Assembly (NCBI GenBank): GCA_934504065.1
Contig: CAKSVQ010000089.1
Coordinates: 1 to 9,464, forward strand
Source: an uncultured Dysosmobacter sp.
GTDB taxonomy: Bacteria > Bacillota > Clostridia > Oscillospirales > Oscillospiraceae
Length of the DNA stretch: 9,464 nt
Reading direction: 5' to 3'
Of this stretch, positions 1 through 6,913 are shown piece by piece; the stretch's first letter is position 1; every line of letters starts with the position of its first letter. Both the position numbers and the translations under genes were made by a program. A model generated the notes under the pieces. The model had not been told where the DNA came from. It did not search any database and worked only from the letters and a program-made list of their open reading frames with translations.

Positions 1-335
1 TACGGCTTCGCGGAGGCTGCCACCACCTTTGGCCGCATCGGCGTGAAGGTGTGGATCTACAAGGGCGAGGTCCTCTCCCAGATCCTGCGCACCACGCCCC
101 GCACCATGGACACCTCCAAGCCCTATCAGGAGCGCCGTGAGCGTCGTCCCCGCCGCGATGGCGACCGCCGTCAGGGTGGTTTCAACCGCGGTGGCCAGGG
201 CGGCTTCAACCGTGACCGTCAGAACGGCGGCTTCAACCGCAACGGTCAGGGTCGTCCCCAGGGCGGCTTCAACCGCAACAACAACTCCCGCCCGGCTGCT
301 CCCGCAGCCCCCGCTAAGGAAGGAGGAGCCAACTA

Positions 336-336
<1 letters not shown>
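1..336 (+). CDS. rpsC: 30S ribosomal protein S3 (uS3), C-terminal part, 5' truncated by window edge
   Basis: Reading frame 1 is open from the first base to TAA at 334-336 and gives 111 residues. The opening residues [10 protein letters not shown] followed by [15 protein letters not shown] are the conserved end of the S3 C-terminal domain. S3 sits at the mRNA entry tunnel of the 30S subunit and contributes to mRNA helicase activity. After the domain comes a tail of about 70 residues: an Arg-rich stretch, then four copies of GGFNR (bases 175-189, 199-213, 226-240, 262-276), then an Ala/Pro-rich end. This low-complexity, basic, glycine-rich tail is longer than the typical S3 end in E. coli or Bacillus and resembles RGG-type RNA-binding tails. 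The stop overlaps the rplP start by one base (TAATG), so translation is likely coupled. The N-terminal KH domain lies outside the window. Identity is very sure; the function of the tail is inference. Confidence 0.97.
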
Positions 337-758
<422 letters not shown>

Positions 759-759
759 G

Positions 760-963
760 ATGAAGGCAAGTGAAATCCGTAAGATGACCCCCGAGCAGTT
801 GAACGAAAAGCTGGCTGGTCTGAAGAAGGACCTCTTCTATCTGCGTATGCAGCACGCCACCAATCAACTGGACAATCCCGTGAAGATCCGGGAAACCAAG
901 CATGACATTGCCCGAGTCAAGACCGCATTGGCGGAGCTCGCCGCGGCTGACCAGAAGCAGTGA
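760..963 (+). CDS. rpmC: 50S ribosomal protein L29 (uL29)
   Basis: 67 residues, normal for L29, a small helical-hairpin protein near the peptide exit tunnel that helps dock SRP and trigger factor. It begins MKASEIRKMTPEQLNEKL and continues with the family pattern DLFYLRMQ, QLDNP, IRETKHDIARVKT. The frame is open further upstream, to an ATG at 658, but that part lies inside rplP and does not resemble L29, so the ATG at 760 is the start. Only one base separates the rplP stop (756-758) from this start. The ribosome binding site is a modest AGGTGAG (749-755) inside the end of rplP, so expression probably depends on ribosomes finishing rplP. Confidence 0.96.
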   Translation: MKASEIRKMTPEQLNEKLAGLKKDLFYLRMQHATNQLDNPVKIRETKHDIARVKTALAELAAADQKQ

Positions 964-980
964 GAAGGAGGTAAGCGAAC

Positions 981-1247
981 ATGAACGAAGAGAAGAGAAC
1001 TTCCTCCCGGAAGACCCGCGTTGGCAAGGTCGTTTCCGACAAGATGGATAAGACCGTGGTCGTCGCCATCGAAGACCGCGTGGCCCATCCTCTGTATAAG
1101 AAGATCGTTGGCCGTACCTACAAGCTGAAGGCTCATGACGAGCAGAACGCCTGCGGTATCGGCGATAAGGTCAAGGTGATGGAGACCCGCCCCCTGTCCA
1201 AGGACAAGCGCTGGCGCGTGGTCGAGATCATTGAAAAGGCGAAGTAA
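981..1247 (+). CDS. rpsQ: 30S ribosomal protein S17 (uS17)
   Basis: 88 residues, the usual size for this OB-fold primary 16S rRNA-binding protein. The family pattern is plain: [17 protein letters not shown] (about 15-31), [19 protein letters not shown] (36-54), [20 protein letters not shown] (61-80). A strong ribosome binding site AAGGAGGT (965-972) stands 8 bases before the ATG. The first ten residues ([10 protein letters not shown]) are a short charged lead-in that varies in the family. It lies between rpmC and rplN in the standard order. Confidence 0.98.
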   Translation: MNEEKRTSSRKTRVGKVVSDKMDKTVVVAIEDRVAHPLYKKIVGRTYKLKAHDEQNACGIGDKVKVMETRPLSKDKRWRVVEIIEKAK

Positions 1248-1261
1248 GGAGGTGCCGAAGT

Positions 1262-1630
1262 ATGATTCAGCAGGAAAGCTATCTGAAGGTCGCCGATAAT
1301 ACCGGCGCCAAAGAGATCAAGTGCATCCGTGTGCTGGGTGGTTCCAGCCGGAAGTTCGGCAACATCGGCGATGTGATCGTTGCTTCCGTCCGTAAGTCCA
1401 CCCCCGGCGGCACCGTGAAAAAGGGCGAGGTCGTGAAGGCTGTCATCGTCCGCAGCGCCAAGGGCGTTCGTCGTAACGACGGCACCTATGTCCGCTTCGA
1501 CGACAATGCTGCCGTCCTGATCAAGGACGACCACAACCCCAGAGGTACCCGTATCTTTGGGCCTGTGGCTCGCGAGCTGCGTGACAAGGATTACATGAAG
1601 ATCCTGTCCCTGGCTCCCGAAGTGATTTGA
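1262..1630 (+). CDS. rplN: 50S ribosomal protein L14 (uL14)
   Basis: 122 residues, exactly the canonical bacterial length. It starts [18 protein letters not shown] and contains [23 protein letters not shown], and a conserved C-terminal run with [17 protein letters not shown]14 forms part of intersubunit bridge B8 and is the docking site of the silencing factor RsfS. The ribosome binding site is fused to the rpsQ stop in the string TAAGGAGG (1245-1252), 9 bases before the ATG, so the stop and the ribosome binding site cannot both be free while a ribosome terminates. Confidence 0.98.
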   Translation: MIQQESYLKVADNTGAKEIKCIRVLGGSSRKFGNIGDVIVASVRKSTPGGTVKKGEVVKAVIVRSAKGVRRNDGTYVRFDDNAAVLIKDDHNPRGTRIFGPVARELRDKDYMKILSLAPEVI

Positions 1631-1645
1631 TGGAGGGCTCGAACA

Positions 1646-1957
1646 ATGGCTATGAACATTAAGAAGGGCGATACCATCGTCGTCCTGTCCGGCAAGGACA
1701 AGGGCAAGCAGGGCAAGGTGCTGGGCACCGTGCCCAAGAGCACCAAGATCGTGGCTGAGGGCATCAACATGGTGACCTGCCACGTCAAGCCCCGCCGTCA
1801 GGGCGAGGAGGGCGGCATCGTCAAGCGCGAGGCTGCCATCGCCGCCTGCAAGGTGCAGGTCGTGTGCCCCAAGTGCAGCAAGGGCACCCGCATCGCCCAC
1901 AAGATCGAGGGCGGCAAGAAGATCCGCGTGTGCAAGCACTGCGGCGCTGAGCTGTAA
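1646..1957 (+). CDS. rplX: 50S ribosomal protein L24 (uL24), zinc-ribbon-like variant
   Basis: 103 residues, typical length. The N-terminal KOW motif is visible as KKGDTIVVLSGKDKGKQGKV (6-25), and HVKPRRQGEEGGIVKREAAI matches the middle of the family. L24 is an early assembly initiator on 23S rRNA near the exit tunnel. The C-terminal part has two CxxC pairs, Cys74/Cys77 (CPKC) and Cys96/Cys99 (CKHC), spaced like a zinc ribbon. Some bacterial L24 proteins have these cysteines and others lack them, so zinc binding is likely but inferred. GGAGGG (1632-1637) lies 8 bases before the ATG at 1646; the second ATG (1652) is less well spaced. Confidence 0.97.
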   Translation: MAMNIKKGDTIVVLSGKDKGKQGKVLGTVPKSTKIVAEGINMVTCHVKPRRQGEEGGIVKREAAIAACKVQVVCPKCSKGTRIAHKIEGGKKIRVCKHCGAEL

Positions 1958-1976
1958 GAAAGGAGCGTAACGAAAA

Positions 1977-2516
1977 ATGGCTAGACTGAAGGAAAAATAC
2001 AATGCCGAGATCGCTCCCGCTCTGATGAAGCAGTTCGGCTATAAGTCCGTCATGCAGATCCCCAAGATCGACAAGGTCGTTGTCAACGTGGGCTGCGGCG
2101 AGGCGCGTGAGAACTCCAAGGTTCTGGAGAATGTTGTCGGCGATCTGGCTCAGATCACTGGCCAGAAGCCCATCATCACCAAGGCCCGCAAGTCCATCGC
2201 AAACTTCAAGCTGCGTGAGGATATGCCCATCGGCGCGAAGGTCACCCTCCGCGGCGATAAGATGTGGGAGTTCCTGGATCGTCTTTTCAACGTGGCTCTG
2301 CCCCGTGTGCGTGACTTCCAGGGCATCAACCCCAACTCCTTTGACGGCCGCGGCAACTATGCCCTGGGCATCAAGGAGCAGCTGATCTTCCCCGAGATCG
2401 AGTACGACAAGATCGACAAGATCCGCGGCATGGATGTGGTCATCTGCACCACCGCTCACACCGATGAAGAGGCCCGCGCCCTGCTTCAGCAGGTCGGCGC
2501 TCCCTTCGCCCGCTAA
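1977..2516 (+). CDS. rplE: 50S ribosomal protein L5 (uL5)
   Basis: 179 residues, matching Gram-positive L5. Recognised by [20 protein letters not shown] (about 60-79), [24 protein letters not shown], and [16 protein letters not shown] near the C-terminus. L5 anchors 5S rRNA in the central protuberance together with L18, encoded downstream. AGGAG (1961-1965) precedes the ATG by 11 bases, a little more than at neighbouring genes. The stop is fused to the rpsN ribosome binding site. In E. coli the S8 repressor site of the spc operon lies at the rplE start; I see no obvious counterpart there. Confidence 0.98.
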   Translation: MARLKEKYNAEIAPALMKQFGYKSVMQIPKIDKVVVNVGCGEARENSKVLENVVGDLAQITGQKPIITKARKSIANFKLREDMPIGAKVTLRGDKMWEFLDRLFNVALPRVRDFQGINPNSFDGRGNYALGIKEQLIFPEIEYDKIDKIRGMDVVICTTAHTDEEARALLQQVGAPFAR

Positions 2517-2530
2517 GGAGGAAGAGACAA

Positions 2531-2716
2531 ATGGCTAAGAAATCTATGATCCTGAAGCAGCAGGGTCCTGCGAAGTTCTCCACTCGCAAGTACAACCGCT
2601 GCAAGCTGTGCGGCCGTCCCCACGCTTATCTGCGTGACTATGGCGTGTGCCGTATCTGCTTCCGGGAGCTGGCCTACAAGGGCGAGATCCCCGGTGTGCG
2701 CAAGGCTTCTTTCTAA
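2531..2716 (+). CDS. rpsN: 30S ribosomal protein S14, type Z (zinc-binding short form, uS14)
   Basis: 61 residues, the short zinc type rather than the 89-101 residue zinc-free type. The zinc ligands are Cys24/Cys27 (CKLC) and Cys40/Cys43 (CRIC), followed by [18 protein letters not shown], the signature C-terminus. S14 binds the 3' major domain of 16S rRNA in the 30S head. The ribosome binding site AAGGAGG (2515-2521) overlaps the rplE stop and lies 9 bases before the ATG. This is the last gene before the roughly 300-base gap with a promoter and hairpins. Some annotators call this form rpsZ. Confidence 0.98.
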   Translation: MAKKSMILKQQGPAKFSTRKYNRCKLCGRPHAYLRDYGVCRICFRELAYKGEIPGVRKASF

Positions 2717-2748
2717 GAAAAAAATTGAATTGGCGCGGCGAAAAATAC

Positions 2749-2777
2749 TTGACGAACTACGGTTTATCTGGTACGCT
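2749..2777 (+). promoter_or_regulatory. Internal promoter upstream of rpsH (housekeeping sigma factor, extended -10)
   Basis: The -35 box TTGACG (2749-2754) matches five of six consensus bases. A 17-base spacer follows, then the -10 box TACGCT (2772-2777), preceded by TGG, which gives an extended -10 (TGnTAnnnT). An A-run (2718-2724) lies upstream and could act as an UP-like element. The expected transcription start is about 2781-2785. The promoter lies just after rpsN and would transcribe rpsH and the genes beyond it independently of the upstream promoter. The boxes are seen; activity is inferred. Confidence 0.72.
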
Positions 2778-2781
2778 AGAA

Positions 2782-2814
2782 CAGTGGGGCATTTCTGCGG
2801 AAATGCGCCCACTG
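2782..2814 (+). other. Hairpin 1 at the predicted 5' end of the rpsH leader
   Basis: The 5' arm 2782-2795 pairs with 2800-2814 across a TGCG loop. There are fourteen pairs with one bulged G (2807), and the lower half is GC-rich. It starts at or within a few bases of the predicted transcription start, so it could shield the 5' end from decay or be part of a larger fold. No T-run follows directly, so it is not a standard terminator. Confidence 0.65.
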
Positions 2815-2857
2815 CGCCATGTTCAGATTTTTTCAGTGAAAAAGTGAGTCTGGCGCA
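2813..2857 (+). other. Hairpin 2 of the rpsH leader, with U/A-rich top
   Basis: TGCGCCA (2813-2819) pairs fully with TGGCGCA (2851-2857). After a T-C mismatch come G-T and T-G wobbles and TCA/TGA pairs (2823-2825 with 2845-2847). A two-base GA bulge (2826-2827) follows, then a top stem TTTTTC/GAAAAA (2829-2834 with 2838-2843) with an AGT loop. That is about nineteen pairs in 45 bases. It abuts hairpin 1, sharing only bases 2813-2814. Confidence 0.6.
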
Positions 2858-2911
2858 ATTTCCATTTTGTAACCAGGGCCTGTGATATGGGGGCCTGGCG
2901 ATATACGGATG

Positions 2912-2964
2912 GCGAAAGGTCATGACGAATTGGGCGTTTGCCCCCATTCGCTATGATACCTCGC
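2912..2964 (+). other. Hairpin 4 of the rpsH leader, long and imperfect
   Basis: GCGA (2912-2915) pairs with TCGC (2961-2964). After a two-A bulge, GGT pairs with ACC (2958-2960) and CAT (2921-2923) with ATG (2953-2955). CGAAT (2926-2930) pairs with ATTCG (2946-2950), and GGG (2932-2934) with CCC (2942-2944). The apical loop is GTTT, closed by C2935-G2940. Internal loops and bulges at regular spacing resemble a protein- or ligand-binding RNA more than a terminator. Confidence 0.55.
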
Positions 2965-3012
2965 TGCCGGAGCGGCCGAAAGACCGCAACTCTATAAATA
3001 GGAGGATTTACC

Positions 3013-3411
3013 ATGCATATCACCGATCCTGTTGCGGATATGCTCACCCGCATCCGCAACGCCAACAGTGCTAAGCACGACACCGTTGATGTCCCTGCTT
3101 CCAACATGAAAAAGAGCATCGCTCAGATTCTGCTGGACGAGGGCTACATCAAGAGCTTCAATGTGGTGGACGACGGCCTTCAGGGCATGATCCACATCAC
3201 GCTGAAGTACAACGCTGGCAAGGAGAAGGTCCTCTCCGGCCTGCGCCGCGTTTCCAAGCCCGGTCTGCGCGTTTACGTGGGCGCTGATGAGCTGCCCCGC
3301 GTGCTGCGTGGTCTGGGTATCGCAATCATTTCTACGTCCAAGGGCGTCATGACCGACAAGAAGGCCCGCGAGCTGCACGTCGGCGGCGAAGTCCTGGCAT
3401 TCGTCTGGTAA
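3013..3411 (+). CDS. rpsH: 30S ribosomal protein S8 (uS8)
   Basis: 132 residues, the normal length. It starts [17 protein letters not shown] and ends with the conserved RNA-binding segment containing [14 protein letters not shown] (about 106-119) and [10 protein letters not shown]8 binds 16S rRNA helix 21 in the central domain; in E. coli it is also the translational repressor of the spc operon. Here it is the first gene after the promoter and hairpin region, with its ribosome binding site AGGAGG (3000-3005) seven bases before the ATG in an AT-rich setting (TATAAATAGGAGG). That position suits autoregulation by S8, but nothing in the sequence proves it. Confidence 0.98.
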   Translation: MHITDPVADMLTRIRNANSAKHDTVDVPASNMKKSIAQILLDEGYIKSFNVVDDGLQGMIHITLKYNAGKEKVLSGLRRVSKPGLRVYVGADELPRVLRGLGIAIISTSKGVMTDKKARELHVGGEVLAFVW

Positions 3412-3427
3412 GGAGGGCAAACGAACA

Positions 3428-3973
3428 ATGTCTAGAATTGGCAGAATGCCCATTACCGTTCCCACCGGCGTTAGCGTGAATATCGCCGAGGGTAATGTGG
3501 TTACCGTTAAGGGCCCCAAGGGCGAGCTGACTTGCGCACTGCGCCCCGAAATGATCATTAATCAGGAAGGCAACACGATCACCGTGGGCCGTCCTTCCGA
3601 TGACAAGCTGCACCGCAGCCTGCACGGCCTGACCCGCACCCTGCTCCACAACATGGTCATCGGTGTGACCGATGGCTTCAAGAAGGAGCTGGAGGTCAAC
3701 GGTGTGGGCTACCGTGTCGCCAAGGAGGGCAAGAACCTGGTCATGAACCTGGGCTTCTCTCATCAGGTGATCGTTCCCGAGACCGAGGGCATCAGCATTG
3801 ATGTTCCCGCTCCCAATAAAATCGTGATCAGCGGCTGCGACAAGCAGGCTGTTGGCCAGTTTGCCGCTGAAGTCCGCGAGAAGCGTCCTCCCGAGCCTTA
3901 TAAGGGCAAGGGCATCAAGTACGCTGACGAAGTTATCCGCCGTAAGGTGGGTAAGACCGGCGCTAAGAAGTAA
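3428..3973 (+). CDS. rplF: 50S ribosomal protein L6 (uL6)
   Basis: 181 residues, near the usual 176-180. The duplicated alpha/beta fold shows as [17 protein letters not shown] and TVKGPKGEL in the first half. [18 protein letters not shown] and the highly conserved [11 protein letters not shown] (155-165) are in the second. L6 lies close to the sarcin-ricin loop and the elongation factor binding site and is needed for 50S maturation. The ribosome binding site is joined to the rpsH stop in TAAGGAGGG (3409-3417), ten bases before the ATG. Confidence 0.98.
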   Translation: MSRIGRMPITVPTGVSVNIAEGNVVTVKGPKGELTCALRPEMIINQEGNTITVGRPSDDKLHRSLHGLTRTLLHNMVIGVTDGFKKELEVNGVGYRVAKEGKNLVMNLGFSHQVIVPETEGISIDVPAPNKIVISGCDKQAVGQFAAEVREKRPPEPYKGKGIKYADEVIRRKVGKTGAKK

Positions 3974-3987
3974 GGAGGTGTGCCGAT

Positions 3988-4347
3988 ATGATTAAGAGAC
4001 CGAATACCAACGCCCAGCGTTTGAAGCGCCACAAGAGAGTGCGCGCCAAGATCTCCGGCACCCCTGAGATGCCGCGTCTGAATGTGTTCCGCAGCGAAGC
4101 CAACATCTATGCGCAGGTCATTGACGATGTCAACGGCGTGACGCTGGCTTCCGCTTCTTCTTTGGATAAGGCCATCGAAGGTTACGGCGGCAACGTTGCC
4201 GCTGCCACCGCCGTTGGCAAGCTGGTTGCCGAGCGCGCCAAGGCCAAGGGGATCGAGAACGTGGTCTTTGACCGCGGCGGTTATCTGTACCACGGCCGTG
4301 TGAAGGCTCTGGCCGAGGGCGCCCGCGAAGGCGGCCTGAATTTCTAA
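3988..4347 (+). CDS. rplR: 50S ribosomal protein L18 (uL18)
   Basis: 119 residues, standard size. It has a basic N-terminus ([15 protein letters not shown]), then [16 protein letters not shown], and the diagnostic C-terminus [20 protein letters not shown] plus EGGLNF. L18 binds 5S rRNA with L5 and sits in the central protuberance. The ribosome binding site is fused to the rplF stop (TAAGGAGG, 3971-3978), nine bases before the ATG. Confidence 0.98.
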   Translation: MIKRPNTNAQRLKRHKRVRAKISGTPEMPRLNVFRSEANIYAQVIDDVNGVTLASASSLDKAIEGYGGNVAAATAVGKLVAERAKAKGIENVVFDRGGYLYHGRVKALAEGAREGGLNF

Positions 4348-4365
4348 GGAAGGAGGAACGAAACA

Positions 4366-4866
4366 ATGCCTAGATTTGAAAGAGAGCAGAGCGAATATAT
4401 CGAAAAGGTCGTTTACCTCAACCGCGTTTCCAAGACGGTGAAGGGCGGCCGCGTTATGAAATTCTCCGCCCTGGTCGTCGTTGGCGACGGTAAGGGCAAG
4501 GTGGGTTACGGCCTGGGCAAGGCTGCCGAAGTCCCCGAGGCTATCCGCAAGGGCATCGAGTCTGCCAAGAAGAACATGATCACCGTGACCCTGTCTGGCA
4601 CCACCGTTCCCCATGAGACCATCGGTGAGGCTGGCGCCGGCCGTGTGCTGATGAAGCCCGCTGCCCCCGGTACCGGCGTGATCGCCGGCGGCGCTGTGCG
4701 TGCCGTCGTCGAGGCCGCAGGCATCAAGGACATCCGTACCAAGTGCCTGCGTTCCAACAACCCCAACAACGTCGTCGCCGCCGCTTTCCAGGGCCTGAAG
4801 AATATGCGTGGTCCCGAGGAAGTCGCCCGCATCCGCGGTAAGAGCGTCGCAGAGATCGTGGGTTAA
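4366..4866 (+). CDS. rpsE: 30S ribosomal protein S5 (uS5)
   Basis: 166 residues, equal to Gram-positive S5. The N-terminal dsRNA-binding-like domain contains [14 protein letters not shown] (about 16-29), [20 protein letters not shown] (33-52) and [14 protein letters not shown]. The C-terminal half has [20 protein letters not shown] (88-106) and [11 protein letters not shown]5 shapes the mRNA entry site and decoding fidelity; the VSKTVKGGR loop is where spectinomycin-resistance changes occur in other species, and it looks unaltered here. AAGGAGG (4350-4356) stands nine bases before the ATG, just after the rplR stop. Confidence 0.98.
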   Translation: MPRFEREQSEYIEKVVYLNRVSKTVKGGRVMKFSALVVVGDGKGKVGYGLGKAAEVPEAIRKGIESAKKNMITVTLSGTTVPHETIGEAGAGRVLMKPAAPGTGVIAGGAVRAVVEAAGIKDIRTKCLRSNNPNNVVAAAFQGLKNMRGPEEVARIRGKSVAEIVG

Positions 4867-4879
4867 GGAGGCGCTGAAC

Positions 4880-5062
4880 ATGGCAAACTTGAATATTAAG
4901 CTCGTCAAGAGCCTGAGCGGCCGTCTGGAAAAGCAGGTCGCCACCGCACATTCTCTGGGTCTGCGCAAGATCGGTGATGTCACCGTGCAGCCCGATAACG
5001 ACCAGACCCGCGGCAAGATCGCCAAGATCGGCTATCTGCTGCAGGTCACTGAAGTGAAGTAA
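4880..5062 (+). CDS. rpmD: 50S ribosomal protein L30 (uL30)
   Basis: 60 residues, normal for bacterial L30. It begins [15 protein letters not shown] and continues with [19 protein letters not shown] and [12 protein letters not shown], matching the short alpha/beta fold of this 23S rRNA-binding protein. The frame is open upstream into rpsE (ATG at 4808), but that part has no L30 character, and the ribosome binding site AAGGAGG (4865-4871) fixes the start at 4880. The stop/ribosome-binding-site string TAAGGAGG (4864-4871) joins it to rpsE, and the same string (5060-5067) joins it to rplO. Confidence 0.97.
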   Translation: MANLNIKLVKSLSGRLEKQVATAHSLGLRKIGDVTVQPDNDQTRGKIAKIGYLLQVTEVK

Positions 5063-5076
5063 GGAGGCACGGAATT

Positions 5077-5517
5077 ATGAAACTGAGCGAACTGTCTCCC
5101 GCTGAGGGCTCTGTCCGTCAGGCCTACCGCAAGGGCCGGGGCGCAGGCTCCGGCAACGGTAAGACCGGCGGCCGCGGCCACAAGGGCCAGAAGGCCCGTT
5201 CCGGCGGCAAGATCCGTATCGGCTTTGAAGGCGGCCAGATGCCTCTGGCCCGCCGCATCCCCAAGCGCGGCTTCAACAACATCTTTGCAAAGCCCCTGGA
5301 GATCATCAACCTGAACGCCCTGAACGCCTTTGAGGACGGTGAGACTGTCAATGCTGAGGCGCTGCTGGCCAAGGGCATCCTCGCCAAGTGCGAGTATGGC
5401 TTCAAGGTTCTGGGCAACGGTAAGGTCACGAAGAAGGTCAACGTGGAGGCTTCTGCTTTCTCCGCTTCTGCCAAGGAGGCTATCGAGGCAGCAGGCGGAA
5501 AGGCAGAGGTGAAGTAA
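5077..5517 (+). CDS. rplO: 50S ribosomal protein L15 (uL15)
   Basis: 146 residues, the usual bacterial length. It has a [11 protein letters not shown] start, a Gly/Arg/Lys-rich extended arm (about 19-46, including [20 protein letters not shown]) that threads into 23S rRNA, then [19 protein letters not shown] (50-68) and an ordinary C-terminal domain. It is a late-assembly protein of the 50S subunit. AAGGAGG (5061-5067) is fused to the rpmD stop, nine bases before the ATG. Its last codons include the ribosome binding site for secY, and only one base separates the two genes. Confidence 0.98.
   Translation: MKLSELSPAEGSVRQAYRKGRGAGSGNGKTGGRGHKGQKARSGGKIRIGFEGGQMPLARRIPKRGFNNIFAKPLEIINLNALNAFEDGETVNAEALLAKGILAKCEYGFKVLGNGKVTKKVNVEASAFSASAKEAIEAAGGKAEVK
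5506..5512 (+). promoter_or_regulatory. Ribosome binding site of secY inside rplO, deciding a GTG start
   Basis: GAGGTGA lies inside the last codons of rplO, six bases before GTG at 5519. No ATG in the secY frame precedes the conserved N-terminus, so this site supports the GTG start and coupling to rplO. Confidence 0.65.
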
Positions 5518-5518
5518 C

Positions 5519-6895
5519 GTGATCCAGACCATTCGCAAAGCGTGGGGTATTCCCGAGCTGCGGAAGAAGATCATCTTTACACTCCTCATCCTGCTGATCT
5601 TTCGGATCGGCAACGCCATCACCGTACCTTATATTAACACCTCTGCGCTGAAGACCCAGCTGGATATGATGGGCACGACCTATTTCGGCCTGCTCAACGC
5701 CATGAGCGGCGGAGCCTTCTCCATGGCCACCGTTTTCGCTCTGAGCATCCAGCCCTATATCAACAGCTCCATTATCATCCAGCTGCTGACCGTCGCCATT
5801 CCCTCTCTGGAGCGGCTGGCGAAGGATGGTGGCGAGGAAGGTAAGAAGAAGATCCAGTCCATTACCCGCTATGCTACGGTGGCCATCGCCATCCTGCAGG
5901 CTGTGGGTTACTACTTCATGATGAAGCGGTATAGCCTGCTGGCCACGGGTGCGGACGGCATCTGGCCCGCTCTGGTCATTATCGTAACGCTGATCGCCGG
6001 TTCCTCTTTCGTGATGTGGATGGGCGAGCAGGTCACGGAGTTCGGCGTGGGCAACGGTATTTCCATCATCCTTTTCGCCGGCATCCTCTCCCGTCTGCCC
6101 AGTATGGTCAGCGGCATGGTCAACGGCGTGAAGCGGTGGTCCAACGTGAAGAACGGCACGCTGACGCTGGACAACCTGACCTCTGCCGGATACAGCTCTG
6201 AGAGCGCACAGCAGGTTTTGAACTCTGCTATTGCTCCGTGGGGCGTTGTACTGCTGGTGGTCGGCATTCTGGCCCTGATCGTGTTCATTGTCTTCATCAA
6301 CGACGCTGAGCGCCGTATCCCCGTGCAGTATGCCAAGCGTCAGGTGGGCCGCAAGATGTACGGCGGCCAGAGCACCAACCTGCCCATGAAGGTGAGCATG
6401 GCCGGCGTTCTGCCCATCATCTTCGCCCAGAGCATTGCTTCTCTGCCCATCACGGTGTGGAGCTTCATCGGCATCCCTGCCGAGGATACCGTCTCCCGGG
6501 CAATTTACAATGCCATCGATACGAAGTCCGTGATCTATCTGGTGGTCTACTTCATCATGATCATCGGCTTCAGCTACTTCTATTCCAGCATCCAGTTCAA
6601 CCCCATTGAGATCGCCAACAACCTGAAGAAGCAGGGTGGCTTCATCCCGGGCTTCCGTCCCGGCAAGCCCACTGTGGACTTCATCAATAAGGTTCTGGGC
6701 AAGATCACCCTCTTCGGCGCCATCTATCTTGGCATCGTTGCGATCTGCCCCCTGATCGTTGGCAAGGTCATCGGAAATTCCTCCGTGGCCATCGGCGGTA
6801 CCTCCGTCATCATCGTTGTGGGCGTTGCGCTGGAGACTGTGAAGGCGCTGGAAAACCAGATGCTGATGCGTCAGTATAAGGGTTTTCTGGAATAA
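5519..6895 (+). CDS. secY: Protein translocase subunit SecY
   Basis: 458 residues with ten hydrophobic segments, approximately at 18-36, 68-92, 117-134, 149-167, 178-197, 240-261, 293-312, 337-355, 396-416 and 423-441. SecY forms the membrane channel for secreted and inserted proteins with SecE and SecG, driven by SecA or the ribosome. Key marks are ALSIQPYINSSIIIQLL (second segment), EFGVGNGISIILFAGI (fifth), RRIPVQYAKRQVGRKMYGG (265-283, cytosolic loop) and FIPGFRPGKPT (375-385, the SecA/ribosome-contacting loop). It is about 25-30 residues longer than Bacillus SecY. Much of the excess is in the external loop between segments 5 and 6 (about 200-239), which is polar and rich in Asn, Ser and Gln. 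The start is GTG, one base after the rplO stop. Confidence 0.98.
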   Translation: MIQTIRKAWGIPELRKKIIFTLLILLIFRIGNAITVPYINTSALKTQLDMMGTTYFGLLNAMSGGAFSMATVFALSIQPYINSSIIIQLLTVAIPSLERLAKDGGEEGKKKIQSITRYATVAIAILQAVGYYFMMKRYSLLATGADGIWPALVIIVTLIAGSSFVMWMGEQVTEFGVGNGISIILFAGILSRLPSMVSGMVNGVKRWSNVKNGTLTLDNLTSAGYSSESAQQVLNSAIAPWGVVLLVVGILALIVFIVFINDAERRIPVQYAKRQVGRKMYGGQSTNLPMKVSMAGVLPIIFAQSIASLPITVWSFIGIPAEDTVSRAIYNAIDTKSVIYLVVYFIMIIGFSYFYSSIQFNPIEIANNLKKQGGFIPGFRPGKPTVDFINKVLGKITLFGAIYLGIVAICPLIVGKVIGNSSVAIGGTSVIIVVGVALETVKALENQMLMRQYKGFLE

Positions 6896-6913
6896 GAGAG
6901 AAGGCGTTTCTAG

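Larger units (their letters stand above)
2782..3012 (+). promoter_or_regulatory. Candidate structured 5' leader RNA of rpsH
   Basis: This stretch has no convincing coding content and is packed with inverted repeats. Hairpin 1 is 2782-2814 and hairpin 2 is 2813-2857. Hairpin 3 is smaller: CCAGG 2873-2877 pairs with CCTGG 2894-2898, plus two inner G-C pairs. Hairpin 4 is 2912-2964. A short GAAA-tetraloop hairpin (GCGG/CCGC, 2972-2987, with one C-A mismatch) comes last. An AT-rich patch and the rpsH ribosome binding site AGGAGG (3000-3005) follow. It begins about where the internal promoter should start transcription. Such leaders often bind a ribosomal protein or a ligand to control the genes behind them; an S8-type feedback site is one possibility because S8 represses the spc operon in E. 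coli. I do not recognise it as a named RNA family, and no fold has been computed. Confidence 0.55.

Noticed and set aside
175..276. The GGFNR-coding repeats as a DNA-level repeat element or CRISPR-like array
   Set aside because: The repeats are 15 bases, in frame, unevenly spaced and diverged at codon level. They are protein repeats within rpsC.
2782..2834. Hairpin 1 plus the T-run 2828-2833 as an intrinsic terminator
   Set aside because: The T-run starts 13 bases after the stem and is itself inside hairpin 2, so the standard stem-then-U-tract layout is missing.
2634..2947. Short open frames on both strands in the rpsN-rpsH gap
   Set aside because: They lack good ribosome binding sites, overlap rpsN or the hairpins, and give low-information peptides. 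The inverted repeats explain the region better.
2930..2957. A second promoter, TTGGGC with 16-base spacing to TATGAT
   Set aside because: The -10 is good but the -35 is poor, and both boxes lie within the pairing arms of hairpin 4, which explains their sequence. It is kept only as a weak possibility.
2717..3012. A tRNA, a known riboswitch or a degraded gene in the gap
   Set aside because: No T-loop GGTTCGAAT-like sequence or cloverleaf, no riboswitch core I recognise, and no frame with remnants of a known protein.
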